NCBI GenBank assembly: GCA_041397765.1
Contig: JAWKWA010000011.1
Location: 90,434-154,433 of the forward strand
Direction: 5' to 3'
DNA from: JAWKWA01 sp041397765
Lineage (GTDB): Bacteria > Pseudomonadota > Alphaproteobacteria > Rhizobiales > Hyphomicrobiaceae
Length of the DNA stretch: 64,000 nt
The notes below the pieces were generated by a model. That model had not been told where the DNA came from and did not search any database. It saw nothing but the letters and a program-made list of their open reading frames with translations. Positions 16,983 through 27,507 of the stretch are shown here, piece by piece (the stretch's first letter is position 1; each line of letters begins with the position of its first letter). Both the position numbers and the translations under genes were made by a program.

Positions 16983-17933
16983 TCACGATGCGGCGCGGGC
17001 CGCCCGGATCGCGTTCAGCACCGCGACGATCTCGCGATCGCGCTGCGCCGCCATCTCGGCGAAGTGGCGGCCGTCGGCGATCGCGTTGCAGCCGTCCACC
17101 ATGCGGTCGCGTAGCTCCTGCGTCAGCTCCGGCGCCTCGAGCCGCGTCCACGGCCATTTCAGCGCCGGTCCGAACTGATCGAGATTGGTCGCCATCCCGC
17201 CCTCGCCGCAGGCGACATGGAAGGCCATGCACTGGCCCTGCACCGCCATGCGCGGGGCGGGTCCGTTCATCAGCGCATTGTCGATGTCCTCAGGGCTCGC
17301 CTCGCCATTTGCGACCATGTGCAGCGCCTCCCGCCACAGCGCCTCCTGCAGGCGCGTCGCGACGAAGCCGGGGATCTCCTTCTTCATGACGAGCGGCGCC
17401 TTGCCTGCAGTGCGGTAGAACGCGGCCGCCCATGCGACGGCGGCCGGATCGGTCCGCTTCCCGCCGATGATCTCGACGAGTGGCAGCAGATAGGGCGGAT
17501 TGAACGGATGGCCGATCACGGTGCGCTGCGGCGTCGCGCAATCGCGTTGGATGTCCGTCATCATCAGGCCGGAGGTCGAGGAGGCGATGACGGAGGCAGG
17601 CGGCACCAGTTCGCCGAGCTGCCTGTAGAGCGCCTGTTTCAGCTCCAGCCGCTCCGGCGCGCTCTCCTGGATGAATTGCGCATTTCCGACGGCGGCCGCC
17701 AGATCGGTCGTGACCGTCAGTCTGTCGCGCGAGGCCCCCTCCGCCAGACCGAGCGCCGTCAGGCTGATCCAGGCGGTGTCGATCACCGCCATCAGCGCGT
17801 CGCGCTCGCTCGGCGCATGGACATAGGCGGTGACGTCGTAGCCGCGCGCCAGGAAGTGCGCCGCCCAGCCGCCGCCGATCGGGCCGGCCCCGAGCGATGC
17901 GACGCGCCTGACGCTTGCGGGATCCTCGTACAT
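16983..17933 (-). CDS. L-carnitine dehydrogenase-like (3-hydroxyacyl-CoA dehydrogenase fold)
   Basis: 316-residue NAD-dependent dehydrogenase. The nucleotide-binding loop GAGPIGGGWAAHFLARG is at residues 15-31, SSTSGLMMTDIQ near 132 and the catalytic His segment VIGHPFNPPYLLPLVEIIGG near 150. The C-terminal helical domain has KKEIPGFVATRLQEALWRE near 195. The size and the GGGWAAHF motif match single-domain L-carnitine 3-dehydrogenases, which oxidise carnitine to 3-dehydrocarnitine. The BKACE gene that would act on the product is 1.3 kb away beyond the regulator, and the carnitinyl-CoA dehydratase is immediately upstream on the same strand. A generic 3-hydroxyacyl-CoA dehydrogenase is the alternative. 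Confidence 0.85.
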   Translation of the reverse strand: MYEDPASVRRVASLGAGPIGGGWAAHFLARGYDVTAYVHAPSERDALMAVIDTAWISLTALGLAEGASRDRLTVTTDLAAAVGNAQFIQESAPERLELKQALYRQLGELVPPASVIASSTSGLMMTDIQRDCATPQRTVIGHPFNPPYLLPLVEIIGGKRTDPAAVAWAAAFYRTAGKAPLVMKKEIPGFVATRLQEALWREALHMVANGEASPEDIDNALMNGPAPRMAVQGQCMAFHVACGEGGMATNLDQFGPALKWPWTRLEAPELTQELRDRMVDGCNAIADGRHFAEMAAQRDREIVAVLNAIRAARAAS

Positions 17934-17934
17934 C

Positions 17935-18735
17935 TCAGCGCCCCTTGAAATTGGGTGTCCGTTTCTCGACGAAGGCCGCGACGCCCTCGGCGGAATCCTC
18001 CGACTTCAGCATGCGCCGGTAGGTCGGCAGATTCTCGCGCCGCATCTTGGCGAAGGCCTCCTCGAGCGGCACGCACTCGATCGCCCGCTGCACCTCCTTG
18101 ACCGATTGCAGCGCCAGCGGCGCCGAGCCGGCGATCCTGTCGGCCCAGTCCCGCGCGGCGGACATCAGCTCCTCCTTCGGCACCACCTTGTTGACGAGGC
18201 CCCAGCGCGCCGCCTCCGCCGCGGTCATGCGCCGGCCGAGCAGGAACATTTCCATGGCGATGTTGTAGGGCAGCCGGCGCGGCAGCCGCTGCAGTGCGCC
18301 GGCATCCGGCACGATGCCGAGCGGCATTTCCGGCAGGCCGAACTCGACATGGTCGGCGGCGATCAGCAGGTCGCACGACATCGCCAGCTCGAAGCCGCCG
18401 CCGATTACGAGGCCGTTCAGCGCCGCAATCACCGGCTTGTTGAGATTCCAGTTCTCCGTGAGACCGGCGAACCCACCGTCGCCGTAATCCGCCGTCTCCC
18501 ACCAGTTGTCGAGCGTCATGTCGCCGGCATTGAGGGCCTTCAGGTCCCAGCCGGCCGAGAAGATGCGGTCGCCCTCACCCGTCAGGATGCCGACCCACAA
18601 TTCCGGATCGTCACGCAGCATGGCGAAGGCACGCCCGAGCTCCTGGCTCATCGCGACGTCGATCGCGTTCACCTTCGGCCGGTTCAGCTTGACTTCCAGC
18701 ACCCGGCCTCGCCGGACGATCTCGACATCGGCCAT
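17935..18735 (-). CDS. caiD: carnitinyl-CoA dehydratase (crotonase family)
   Basis: 266-residue crotonase. It shares with CaiD the stretch IFSAGWDLKALNAGD near residue 58, GGFAGLTENWNLNKPVIAAL near 85, GGGFELAMSCDLLIAAD near 110 (Glu of GGGFEL is the expected acid/base), GIVPDAGALQRLPRRLPYNI near 138, GRRMTAAEAARWGLVNKVV near 165 and the end EKRTPNFKGR. It hydrates crotonobetainyl-CoA to L-carnitinyl-CoA. The stop is one base from the carnitine dehydrogenase start, so both are in one transcript. GAGGAG precedes the ATG at 18733-18735. Confidence 0.85.
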   Translation of the reverse strand: MADVEIVRRGRVLEVKLNRPKVNAIDVAMSQELGRAFAMLRDDPELWVGILTGEGDRIFSAGWDLKALNAGDMTLDNWWETADYGDGGFAGLTENWNLNKPVIAALNGLVIGGGFELAMSCDLLIAADHVEFGLPEMPLGIVPDAGALQRLPRRLPYNIAMEMFLLGRRMTAAEAARWGLVNKVVPKEELMSAARDWADRIAGSAPLALQSVKEVQRAIECVPLEEAFAKMRRENLPTYRRMLKSEDSAEGVAAFVEKRTPNFKGR

Positions 18736-18855
18736 CGCACTCTCCTCGATGTTCGTGGCGGGGTACGGCGGATGGGAAGGCGCGAGTCAGAGTGCACCGA
18801 TCCCGCTCGCCGGCATCGGCCCATGGTGACAGCTTCGAGGAAGGAGCCCTCCTGC

Positions 18856-18877
18856 AATTCGACAGGAGTTGCGAATT
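18856..18877. promoter_or_regulatory. inverted repeat AATTCG-N10-CGAATT upstream of caiD
   Basis: Six-base inverted arms AATTCG and CGAATT separated by ten bases lie about 120 bases upstream of the caiD start in a 200-base gene-free stretch. The spacing of one and a half to two helical turns would suit a dimeric regulator. No match was seen near the BKACE promoter, so a link to the GlxA-type regulator is not supported. Confidence 0.25.
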
Positions 18878-18935
18878 ATCGACACGCGTCGCCCGCGTGG
18901 GTCGGAGAGCCATCGGCCGGACGGCAGACGGATCC

Positions 18936-19967
18936 TCAGGCCGAGAGCGAGAACGGCGGCAGATGGCCGAGCCACCCCTCGAGCGCTGCCGGCAGGGCGA
19001 ATGCCACCATCAGCAGCCCGCGGCTCGGCATGAAGCCCATGCCCTTGGTCGGCGGGCGGTAATTGACGAAGCATTCCAGCCGGTCGGACGAAACCCCGGC
19101 CCCGCCAGCCGCCGACGGCATCTTCTCCGAGGCGAGGTGCATGGCATTGAACCACCAGGGCAACATCGGATTGCGCGGCAACCCGAGCCGCGCCGCCTGA
19201 TCGGCCCACCAGCCGGGAAGCGCCTGGGCCGCCGCGAATGCACCCATGGGGCCGGCAAAGGGAAGCGACGACCCACCGAAGGGGAGCATCGGCAGTGCCG
19301 GGGGCATCGCGAACGCCGCCAGCGGAGCACGCCAGAAATCGAGGAGCGAATTCACGTGAAACGCCGGCACGGGGCTTTCGCCGGCAACGGGGGTTGCGGT
19401 GGCCCTCGGCGCCGGATCGGCCGGCTCCGCCATGGCCGCCGCGCCGCGCGACAGGCCGCTCGCCATCATCATCGGCCACATGAAGGCGAGGCGCATGAGA
19501 TCGCCGTGAGGCAGGCGGTCGCGATCGCTCGTCACCGCTTCTGCGGGCTTTGACTCGCCCCGCCGCGTGACGTTTCCCGAAGCGTCGTCGCGGCCCGTTC
19601 GCATCGCTGCCGATCCCGCGCGCCGATCCGCATGCAGGATCGCCGGCACCGGGAAATGGCTGACCGGGCTCGTCGTCCCATGGAAGCCACCCGCCACCGG
19701 CCAGAAGAGCATCTCGAACGGATTGGGCAGGACATCAGTCGCATCCGCCGCCTCGACCGACCGTCGCGGCCGATCCTCGAGGGCCCCGCCAACGGTCCGG
19801 CCAGCCGGCGCAGCGACCTCGGACGATGCCGATGCCCCCATCGCCGCACGGTCGACGGCGCCGCCCATGGCGGCGAGCGTTGCGGCCGATGCCATGCGCG
19901 TGCCGGACCAGGCGAGATCGCTGAAAGCCCGGGCGCAAGCGAAATAGGGCGTCGGATCGAGGAACAT
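18936..19967 (-). CDS. uncharacterised Ala/Met/Pro-rich protein
   Basis: 343 residues, no family recognised. The sequence is rich in Ala, Met, Pro and aromatic residues, with short hydrophobic patches (MRLAFMWPMMMASGLS near 157, LPMLPFGGSSLPFAGP near 225, NPMLPWWFNAMHLASEKMP near 265) but no clear signal peptide or repeated membrane helices. The ATG at 19965-19967 is followed by FLDPTPYFACARAFSDLAWSG. A patch SDRLECFVNYRPPTKGMGFM lies near the C-terminus. It stands alone on the minus strand between caiD and a small membrane protein. An amphipathic granule- or membrane-associated protein is possible but not shown. Confidence 0.6.
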   Translation of the reverse strand: MFLDPTPYFACARAFSDLAWSGTRMASAATLAAMGGAVDRAAMGASASSEVAAPAGRTVGGALEDRPRRSVEAADATDVLPNPFEMLFWPVAGGFHGTTSPVSHFPVPAILHADRRAGSAAMRTGRDDASGNVTRRGESKPAEAVTSDRDRLPHGDLMRLAFMWPMMMASGLSRGAAAMAEPADPAPRATATPVAGESPVPAFHVNSLLDFWRAPLAAFAMPPALPMLPFGGSSLPFAGPMGAFAAAQALPGWWADQAARLGLPRNPMLPWWFNAMHLASEKMPSAAGGAGVSSDRLECFVNYRPPTKGMGFMPSRGLLMVAFALPAALEGWLGHLPPFSLSA

Positions 19968-20111
19968 GGGGCTTCAATCCTTGCGTGGACTTGCCGCCCC
20001 CTGCGGGCGGCCGCGGCGCGACAGGCGCGGTGTTTCAACAGCATAGCGCAATTCATGCTGCAATGCAGCAATTCTTTTGCGCCGCAGCGCCACGCCCGCT
20101 CACAGTCAAGT

Positions 20112-20543
20112 TCAGGCGCTGCGGCCCGCCAGCGCCCAATAGACGAAACCGGCCGCGAAACCGGCCGTCGCCAGCACCTGGAGGAGCGTCGTCGGCGGCA
20201 GCACGGCATTGCCCTCGCTCGCCAGGCGCCCGATGACCGGAACCGCCACCAGCGCGACGCCACCCGCAACCGTCCAATAAAGCAGCGAGCGCAGCCGCGC
20301 GACTTCGCCGACGACGACCGCGACGAGACCGGGAACGAGCGACAGCGCCGTCACGATGTCGAAGATGCCCATCACCTGGTCGGCATAGCCGAGCCACAGG
20401 TCGATGTCGCCGCCCGTCGACTGCCGATGGACCTCCTCGGCTAGGCGCTCCGCCCCGAGCGTCACCACCACGAAGGCGGCGACACCGGCGGCCACCAGAA
20501 AGGCGATCGCAACCCAGATCATGCGACCGATCGTCGACAGCAT
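20112..20543 (-). CDS. small membrane protein, four predicted helices
   Basis: 143 residues. Hydrophobic stretches: MIWVAIAFLVAAGVAAFVVV near residue 8, IFDIVTALSLVPGLVAVVVG near 61, LLYWTVAGGVALVAVPVIG near 88 and LLQVLATAGFAAGFVYWALA near 121. The pattern is four membrane helices with a short basic start (MLSTIGR). No catalytic motif or named family was recognised. The ATG at 20541-20543 was chosen over one seven codons upstream. The gene is divergent from tadG. Confidence 0.65.
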   Translation of the reverse strand: MLSTIGRMIWVAIAFLVAAGVAAFVVVTLGAERLAEEVHRQSTGGDIDLWLGYADQVMGIFDIVTALSLVPGLVAVVVGEVARLRSLLYWTVAGGVALVAVPVIGRLASEGNAVLPPTTLLQVLATAGFAAGFVYWALAGRSA

Positions 20544-20756
20544 GCCGTCCCCTCCCCGTCGCACCGTTCCGTCCGACCGCCTGCACGAAGCGGCGCCGCC
20601 ACCTCAGATGGGTGCCGGCCCGGTTCATCCGTCAACGAACCGCATACCATCCCCCGCAAAGATTGCCTCGCCCTCCTTACCTCCGCATTCACCTTAAGGC
20701 TTGTTTTCCAGAGCATGTGCACAAGTCGGAGTCCCGATCCGCTCAAGGTACCGCCC

Positions 20757-22001
20757 ATGTTGAACCTCAGGAAGCTGGCTGCAGCCGCCCGCGCCTTCCA
20801 ACGCCGCGATGACGGCGCCATCGCCATCATCTTCGGCCTCGCCCTCATTCTCATCGTCTTCGCCATCGGCCTTGCGATCGATACGGGCCGCGCCGTCGTC
20901 GCCGCCAATCGCATCGCCAGCTCACTCGATGCCGCGACCCTCGCCGGCGCCCAGCTCATGGCGCGCGAGGACATCACCGAGGCCGAGGTCAGGGAATATG
21001 TCGAGCGCAGCTTCGACAGCCAGCTCATCAATGCGCGCGAGGAGGGGATCCGGGTCGGCGATCTGCAGATCTCGCTCGATCCGCCGACGGGAACCGTCCA
21101 GGCCACCGTCGGCTTCAGCGTGCCGCTCACATTCTCGGCCGTGCTCGGCAAGTCGACCATGTCCGGCACGCGCTCGTCGACCGCCATCTTCAAGCTGAAG
21201 GGCGTCGAACTCGCCATGGTGCTCGACATCACCGGCTCGATGGATACCGGCGGCAAGCTGAGCGCCCTCAAGCAGGCCGCCACCGACATCGTCGACATCC
21301 TGCTGCCCGACGGCGAGGTGACGCTGAACAAGGTCTCGCTGGTGCCCTACTCGGCCTCCGTCAATGCCGGCCCCTATGCCAGCATCGCCTCCGACGGCGC
21401 CAGCATCGACAATTGCGTGTTCGAGCGCGTCGGCGCGCATGCCTATTCGGAGGATCCGCCCGGCCCTGGCGACTATTCCGGCGCCGAGGATCCGATGAGT
21501 CCCTCAAATCCCAACTATTCCTGCCCGGCGCCGACCGTCCTCCCGCTCACCAACTCCAAGGCGACGCTGCTCACCACCGTCAACAGTTACAGTGCCTTCG
21601 GCGGCACGGCGGGCCATATCGGCATCGCCTGGGGCTGGTACACCATCTCGCCGAGCTGGGCGGGCATCTGGCCGGCCGGGAGCGAGCCGCAGGACTACAC
21701 CAATGCCGACTATACCAAGGCGGTGCTGATCATGACCGACGGCGAGTTCAACACCAGCTATGCCAATGGCGCGATGAACGCCACCTCGTCCGATCAGGCG
21801 CTCGATCTGTGCGAGGCGATACGCGATGCCGGCGTGCAGGTGTTCACGGTCGCCTTCCAGGCGCCGGCGACCGCCGAGCAGATGCTGCGCGATTGCTCGG
21901 CGAGCACCTCCAACTTCTTCGTCGCTGACAACACCGCCGAGCTCCGCGAGGCGTTCCAGACGATCGCCACCCGCCTGCAGAAGCTGCGGCTGACTAGGTA
22001 G
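20757..22001 (+). CDS. TadG-type pilus assembly protein with VWA domain
   Basis: 414 residues. Residues 18-45 hold the Flp-pseudopilin-like TadE/TadG helix (RRDDGAIAIIFGLALILIVF, ending AIDTGRAVVAANR). A von Willebrand A domain follows with MIDAS motif VLDITGSMDTG near 163 and VLIMTDGEFNTSYANG near 326; the C-terminus AFQTIATRLQKLRLTR is typical. TadG sits in the inner membrane with a periplasmic VWA domain and helps tight-adherence pilus assembly. Other tad genes are not nearby, which is common for such orphan VWA proteins in Hyphomicrobiales. ATG 20757 was preferred over GTG/ATG frames further upstream because it directly precedes the basic N-terminus LRKLAAAARAFQRR. Confidence 0.85.
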   Translation: MLNLRKLAAAARAFQRRDDGAIAIIFGLALILIVFAIGLAIDTGRAVVAANRIASSLDAATLAGAQLMAREDITEAEVREYVERSFDSQLINAREEGIRVGDLQISLDPPTGTVQATVGFSVPLTFSAVLGKSTMSGTRSSTAIFKLKGVELAMVLDITGSMDTGGKLSALKQAATDIVDILLPDGEVTLNKVSLVPYSASVNAGPYASIASDGASIDNCVFERVGAHAYSEDPPGPGDYSGAEDPMSPSNPNYSCPAPTVLPLTNSKATLLTTVNSYSAFGGTAGHIGIAWGWYTISPSWAGIWPAGSEPQDYTNADYTKAVLIMTDGEFNTSYANGAMNATSSDQALDLCEAIRDAGVQVFTVAFQAPATAEQMLRDCSASTSNFFVADNTAELREAFQTIATRLQKLRLTR

Positions 22002-22043
22002 AGGCAGGACGACTTCGGACGGCCCCTTCGCGCAGGTCCCCTC

Positions 22044-22066
22044 CGCGCGCTTTCCATGAGCGCGCG
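22044..22066. terminator. GC hairpin between convergent tadG and acs
   Basis: A seven-base perfect stem CGCGCGC / GCGCGCG around a nine-base loop lies 43 bases after the tadG stop and about 118 bases after the acs stop on the other strand. No T-run follows on either side, so it is at best a stem of a bidirectional terminator. Confidence 0.35.
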
Positions 22067-22183
22067 CGACGCGCAGTCCTTCCATCGCTCGCGCAACGCG
22101 GAAAGCCTTCCGGCGCGGAATGTGTCATTGCACACTCCGCGCCAGGGCCGGGATCGGGGAGCCAGGCCAAGGCTGGCCGGCGA

Positions 22184-24127
<1,944 letters not shown>

Positions 24128-24447
24128 CGGGACGTCTCCTCATCGACCGTTTCCGCCGGTGAGCGTCCGTTCCGGGCGGAACGGAGCCTCCGAAACCCGC
24201 CGGCGCCGCTCCGCGGCGACGCCCGGCCGGAGGGACTGATCGCGGCGATCCGGCGGCCGAAAGGCCGCGGTCGTCCGCCCTCCCCCCAAATTTTGCGGCA
24301 TTATGAAGGGGGGCCCATGGGGCGGCAACCGAGTCGTTTGTCGGGGAGGTCGGCTTCGCCTATGGATGGCGGCCCCTTCGTCGCCGGCTGCGGCCGGGGG
24401 TGGCCGTCCGCTCGGCCCTGCCCTTCCAGGTCGAGGACCAATCGCCC
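24128..24447. other. divergent promoter region between acs and the DMT exporter
   Basis: 320 bases without a supported gene. It must hold both promoters. It includes an A/T-rich patch CAAATTTTGCGGCATTATGAA near 24285-24305 that could be a promoter core for the plus-strand gene; no perfect palindrome or sensor RNA fold was recognised. Confidence 0.35.
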
Positions 24448-25383
24448 ATGTCGCCACTCGTCCAGGTGCTCTGCGTCATCGGGCTCGGCCTCTTCTGGGG
24501 CCTGTCGCCGCCCTTCTACCGGCTGATGGGCGATGCCGGCATCCCGATCACCCACATCATCGTGCTGTCGGGCCTCGGCGTCGGCATCGGCCTGTGGGTC
24601 GTGCGCGCGCTCGTCGAGCGCCGCCTTGCGATCGGCTGGCGGGCGATGGCCTACGGCCTCGGCTGCGGCATCCTGATGAACGTGCCCTTCGCCTTCAGCC
24701 TCTTCGTCATCCTCAAGATCCCGGTGCCGGTCTATGGCGTCGCCGTCGCCACCGCGCCCCTGTGGTCCTACGCCCTTGCCATCGTGCTCAGGCGCGAGCA
24801 GGCCCATCCGATCCGGCTCGCCGCACTCGGCGTCGGTTTCCTGTCGAGTGTCGTGCTGATCGTCACCCGGGCTGGAAGCGGCAGCGGACCGGGTCTCGAC
24901 GCCTGGGCGCTCGCCGCCTTCGTCAGCCCTTTCCTCTACGCCTTCTACAACCACTTCGCCGCCGTCGCCTGGCCCAAGGGCATGGACACCATGACCGCCG
25001 GCACGGTCGAGAGCCTTGCCTCGGCCCTACTCGTTCTGCCGGTGATGGCCATTCTCGACTGGCCGAAGGGCACGGCCGACTTCCATTCGGGCTACTGGCT
25101 CCTCGTCGCCATCACCGTGGTCTGGCTGATCGAGCGTATCGCCTTTTTCACGATGATCCGTCACGCCGGCCCAGTCACGACGGTGCAGGCGGTCTATGTC
25201 TCGACGCCGGCTGCCGTCGGCTTCGGCGCGCTGCTCGTCGGCGATCAGCTCGACCGCTGGATCTTCGTCAGCCTCGCCCTGCTGCTCGGCGCGCTCTGGC
25301 TGAACAATCTCGCGCTCGCCCGCCCGCGCCTGCCGGCCGCTGCGATCGAGGCGGGAGGTAATCCGCGCGGCGTCAGCGAATGA
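24448..25383 (+). CDS. EamA/DMT-superfamily transporter
   Basis: 311 residues with about ten hydrophobic helices arranged as two EamA halves, starting VLCVIGLGLFWGLSPPFYRL near residue 7 and repeating after residue 150 (ALAAFVSPFLYAFYNHFAAV). The C-terminal half ends ALLLGALWLNNLALARPRLP. Such proteins export amino acids, metabolites or drugs across the inner membrane. GAGGA lies 10 bases before ATG 24448; an upstream ATG at 24400 is possible. The 3' end overlaps the convergent HAD gene by 11 bases. Confidence 0.85.
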   Translation: MSPLVQVLCVIGLGLFWGLSPPFYRLMGDAGIPITHIIVLSGLGVGIGLWVVRALVERRLAIGWRAMAYGLGCGILMNVPFAFSLFVILKIPVPVYGVAVATAPLWSYALAIVLRREQAHPIRLAALGVGFLSSVVLIVTRAGSGSGPGLDAWALAAFVSPFLYAFYNHFAAVAWPKGMDTMTAGTVESLASALLVLPVMAILDWPKGTADFHSGYWLLVAITVVWLIERIAFFTMIRHAGPVTTVQAVYVSTPAAVGFGALLVGDQLDRWIFVSLALLLGALWLNNLALARPRLPAAAIEAGGNPRGVSE

Positions 25384-26029
25384 GGGCTGCAAGCTCGTCG
25401 GCGCTGGCGACGGCCGCCACCGCCCCGGCTGCGATCAGCGCCGCCCCGTGCCCCTCGCGGCAATGGCTGCCGCCGGTAAAGCCGATCACCCGCATGCCGG
25501 CCCTGACCCCGGCCTCGACCCCCGCGCGGCTGTCCTCGACGACGACGCAGTCGGCCGGATCGCCCCCGAGCTCGGCCGCGGCATGGAGGAACAGATCGGG
25601 CCAAGGCTTGCCGCGCGGAACGAGGCTCGCCGAATAGATGTGCCGGCCGAAACGCGACACGAGCCCGGTCACCTCGAGACCCTTCATCAGCTTGTCGGGC
25701 GTGCTCGAGGAAGCGACCGCGCGCGGCCGGTCGTCGGCATCGAGCAGTCGGGCGATTCCCTCGATGGCGCCGAGCTCGCGCTCGTAGCGGGCCAGCAGCC
25801 GCGCCGTCGCGCTCGATGCGACCTCACGAGGGACGGGTCGGCCGAACTGCTCGGCGAGCCGCGCCGCCATCGAGCGGTCGGTGACGCCGGTGAAACGGCC
25901 GGCGAGATCCTCCGGCGTCACGGGAAAGCCGTGCTCGTTCAGCACCTCGGCCCAGGCTGTGTTGGCGAGGGGCTCAGAATCGATCAGCACGCCGTCGCAG
26001 TCGAAGATGAGGAAACCGGCGTCGCGCAT
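25373..26029 (-). CDS. HAD-IA phosphatase (beta-phosphoglucomutase-like)
   Basis: 218 residues. Motif I FDCDGVLIDSEPLANTAW near residue 9, motif II VASSSTPDKL near 109, Lys in LVPRGKPWPDLFLHAAAELG near 140 and motif IV VVVEDSRAGVEAGVRAGMRV near 168. This is the sugar-phosphate phosphatase/phosphomutase subgroup with a helical cap. The ATG at 26027-26029 gives MRDAGFLIFDCDG; the open frame starts 20 codons earlier without conservation. It lies five bases downstream of the DUF1761 gene on the same strand. Confidence 0.9.
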   Translation of the reverse strand: MRDAGFLIFDCDGVLIDSEPLANTAWAEVLNEHGFPVTPEDLAGRFTGVTDRSMAARLAEQFGRPVPREVASSATARLLARYERELGAIEGIARLLDADDRPRAVASSSTPDKLMKGLEVTGLVSRFGRHIYSASLVPRGKPWPDLFLHAAAELGGDPADCVVVEDSRAGVEAGVRAGMRVIGFTGGSHCREGHGAALIAAGAVAAVASADELAALIR

Positions 26030-26034
26030 GGCGC

Positions 26035-26454
26035 TCAGGTGCCGAACAGGCCGATGACGAGGCCCTGGATCAGCAGGACGCCAAGCCAATGGCCGCCGTC
26101 GATCAGCGTCAGCATGCGCTTCGACTGCTGGAAGGCATGGTTGGTGGCGAGGCTGGTCGCAATGAAACCGGCCCAGACGAAGAGGGCCGAGATCATGCCG
26201 TTCTTCGGCGTCACATTGCCCGGCCCCAGATGGCCGATGAGGCCCGCCAGCACATAGGCCATGACGACCTGCGCGAGCGCGGCGACCACGAAGGGCACCG
26301 GCGAGGGTCCGCCTCCACCGCGGATCTCCGCCTCCGTCCGTCCGAGGGCGGCGAGCCAGGGCTTGGAGAGCGCCATATACCAGACCGAGCCGAACACATA
26401 GCTGGCGATGGCAGCGACCACGACGGCGAGATAGCTGATGCCTGCGAATGCCAT
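26035..26454 (-). CDS. DUF1761 membrane protein
   Basis: 139 residues with four membrane helices (SYLAVVVAAIASYVFGSVWY at residue 6, VPFVVAALAQVVMAYVLAGL near 52, ISALFVWAGFIATSLATNH near 87, WLGVLLIQGLVIGLFG at the end). The SVWYMALSKPW and HWLGVL segments fit DUF1761. Function unknown. It has a longer relative 200 bases upstream on the same strand, so the two may form a pair. ATG at 26452-26454. Confidence 0.75.
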   Translation of the reverse strand: MAFAGISYLAVVVAAIASYVFGSVWYMALSKPWLAALGRTEAEIRGGGGPSPVPFVVAALAQVVMAYVLAGLIGHLGPGNVTPKNGMISALFVWAGFIATSLATNHAFQQSKRMLTLIDGGHWLGVLLIQGLVIGLFGT

Positions 26455-26655
26455 GTTGCGCTTCCTTGAGCTGGGCGAGGGGCGTAGACGGCAGGTCTGC
26501 GAGACTAGAGCCTGATCGATTGACATGCGAGCGCCCGCGCGAGCATCGAAGGCGTCAATCGGACTCTACGCAAGACATTCAGAGCATGTCCGACACGGTC
26601 GAACCGATTCCAACTATGTCGGATTTGGTCTAGCACGGCTCGCCGCCTGCCGCCG

Positions 26656-27264
26656 TCAATTGCTTGAGCTGCCCGAGGAGATCGTCTTCACCGGGTTTGC
26701 AACCGGCGTCGGCGTGCCGGCCGTCGCAGCCTCGCTCTCGCCCGCCGTCCCACTGGCGGTCGACTCGAACCCGGCAGGCACTGCCGCCGTCCGCGCACTG
26801 GTGCCGATGCCCAACTCGCTGAAGCCGCCGATGATCGCTCCCATCGCCACCAGCACCAGCAGCCAGTGGATGCCGTCGACGAGAGCGAGGCCGAGCCGGT
26901 TGCCGAGATTGGCGTAGTTGACGAGGATGGTCGACATCACGAAGCCGAGCCACAGCAGGAAGGCGGTATGGATGCCGCCGAGCGCGCTCATGGCTCCGAG
27001 CTTCTCCATGAAGGTGCCGAGCATCACCGTCATGATGATCTGCGCGAGGCCGCCGAAGATCTGCCGGCGCGGCGAGAATTGGCCGCGCACGCCCTCTCCC
27101 GCCGCCGATTTCCAGAACTTGCCGGCAAGCCCGTACCAGATCCAGCCGACCACCCAGCCCCCGACCAGGGCAGCGAGCACCGCCGTCGAGTTGATCTGAT
27201 TGAAATAGTCGACGATGCCCGGAATGACCGACATCAGCTTCGACTTCAGGCCCTCGAAATCCAT
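26656..27264 (-). CDS. DUF1761-like membrane protein with Ser/Thr/Ala tail
   Basis: 202 residues. After MDFEGLKSKLMSVIPGIVD, hydrophobic helices include TAVLAALVGGWVVGWIWYGL near residue 28, IFGGLAQIIMTVMLGTFMEK near 70, FLLWLGFVMSTILVNYANLG near 100 and HWLLVLVAMGAIIGGFSELG near 134. WYGLAGKFWKSA parallels WYMALSKPWLAA of the downstream gene, so the two are paralogues. The last 45 residues are a low-complexity Ala/Thr/Ser tail. The ATG at 27262-27264 was chosen because upstream codons look non-coding. Confidence 0.7.
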   Translation of the reverse strand: MDFEGLKSKLMSVIPGIVDYFNQINSTAVLAALVGGWVVGWIWYGLAGKFWKSAAGEGVRGQFSPRRQIFGGLAQIIMTVMLGTFMEKLGAMSALGGIHTAFLLWLGFVMSTILVNYANLGNRLGLALVDGIHWLLVLVAMGAIIGGFSELGIGTSARTAAVPAGFESTASGTAGESEAATAGTPTPVANPVKTISSGSSSN

Positions 27265-27507
27265 GATCGCCTGCCTCCCCGATCCCTCTGGCGGTGCCTC
27301 GGTCGAACGCTCCCGCTCGCGGGGCGGGCAGCCCCGCCGGCACATGGCGGTCGTCCGGACTGGCGCCGCTTCTACACCGTGATCATGGCAGAAGGAATGC
27401 GCCCGGCCCGCGAACATGGGGACAGGACGAGGCGGCGGGGCGCCGATCCTCTGCACCGTCAGGGGTCTGCCCGGCTCCTCCCCGCACCTCCGGGCCATGC
27501 CGTCCCG

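Noticed and set aside
20519..21331. 270-residue minus-strand open frame over tadG
   Set aside because: Ser/Met/Ala-rich shadow of the VWA gene, with no domain and no RBS.
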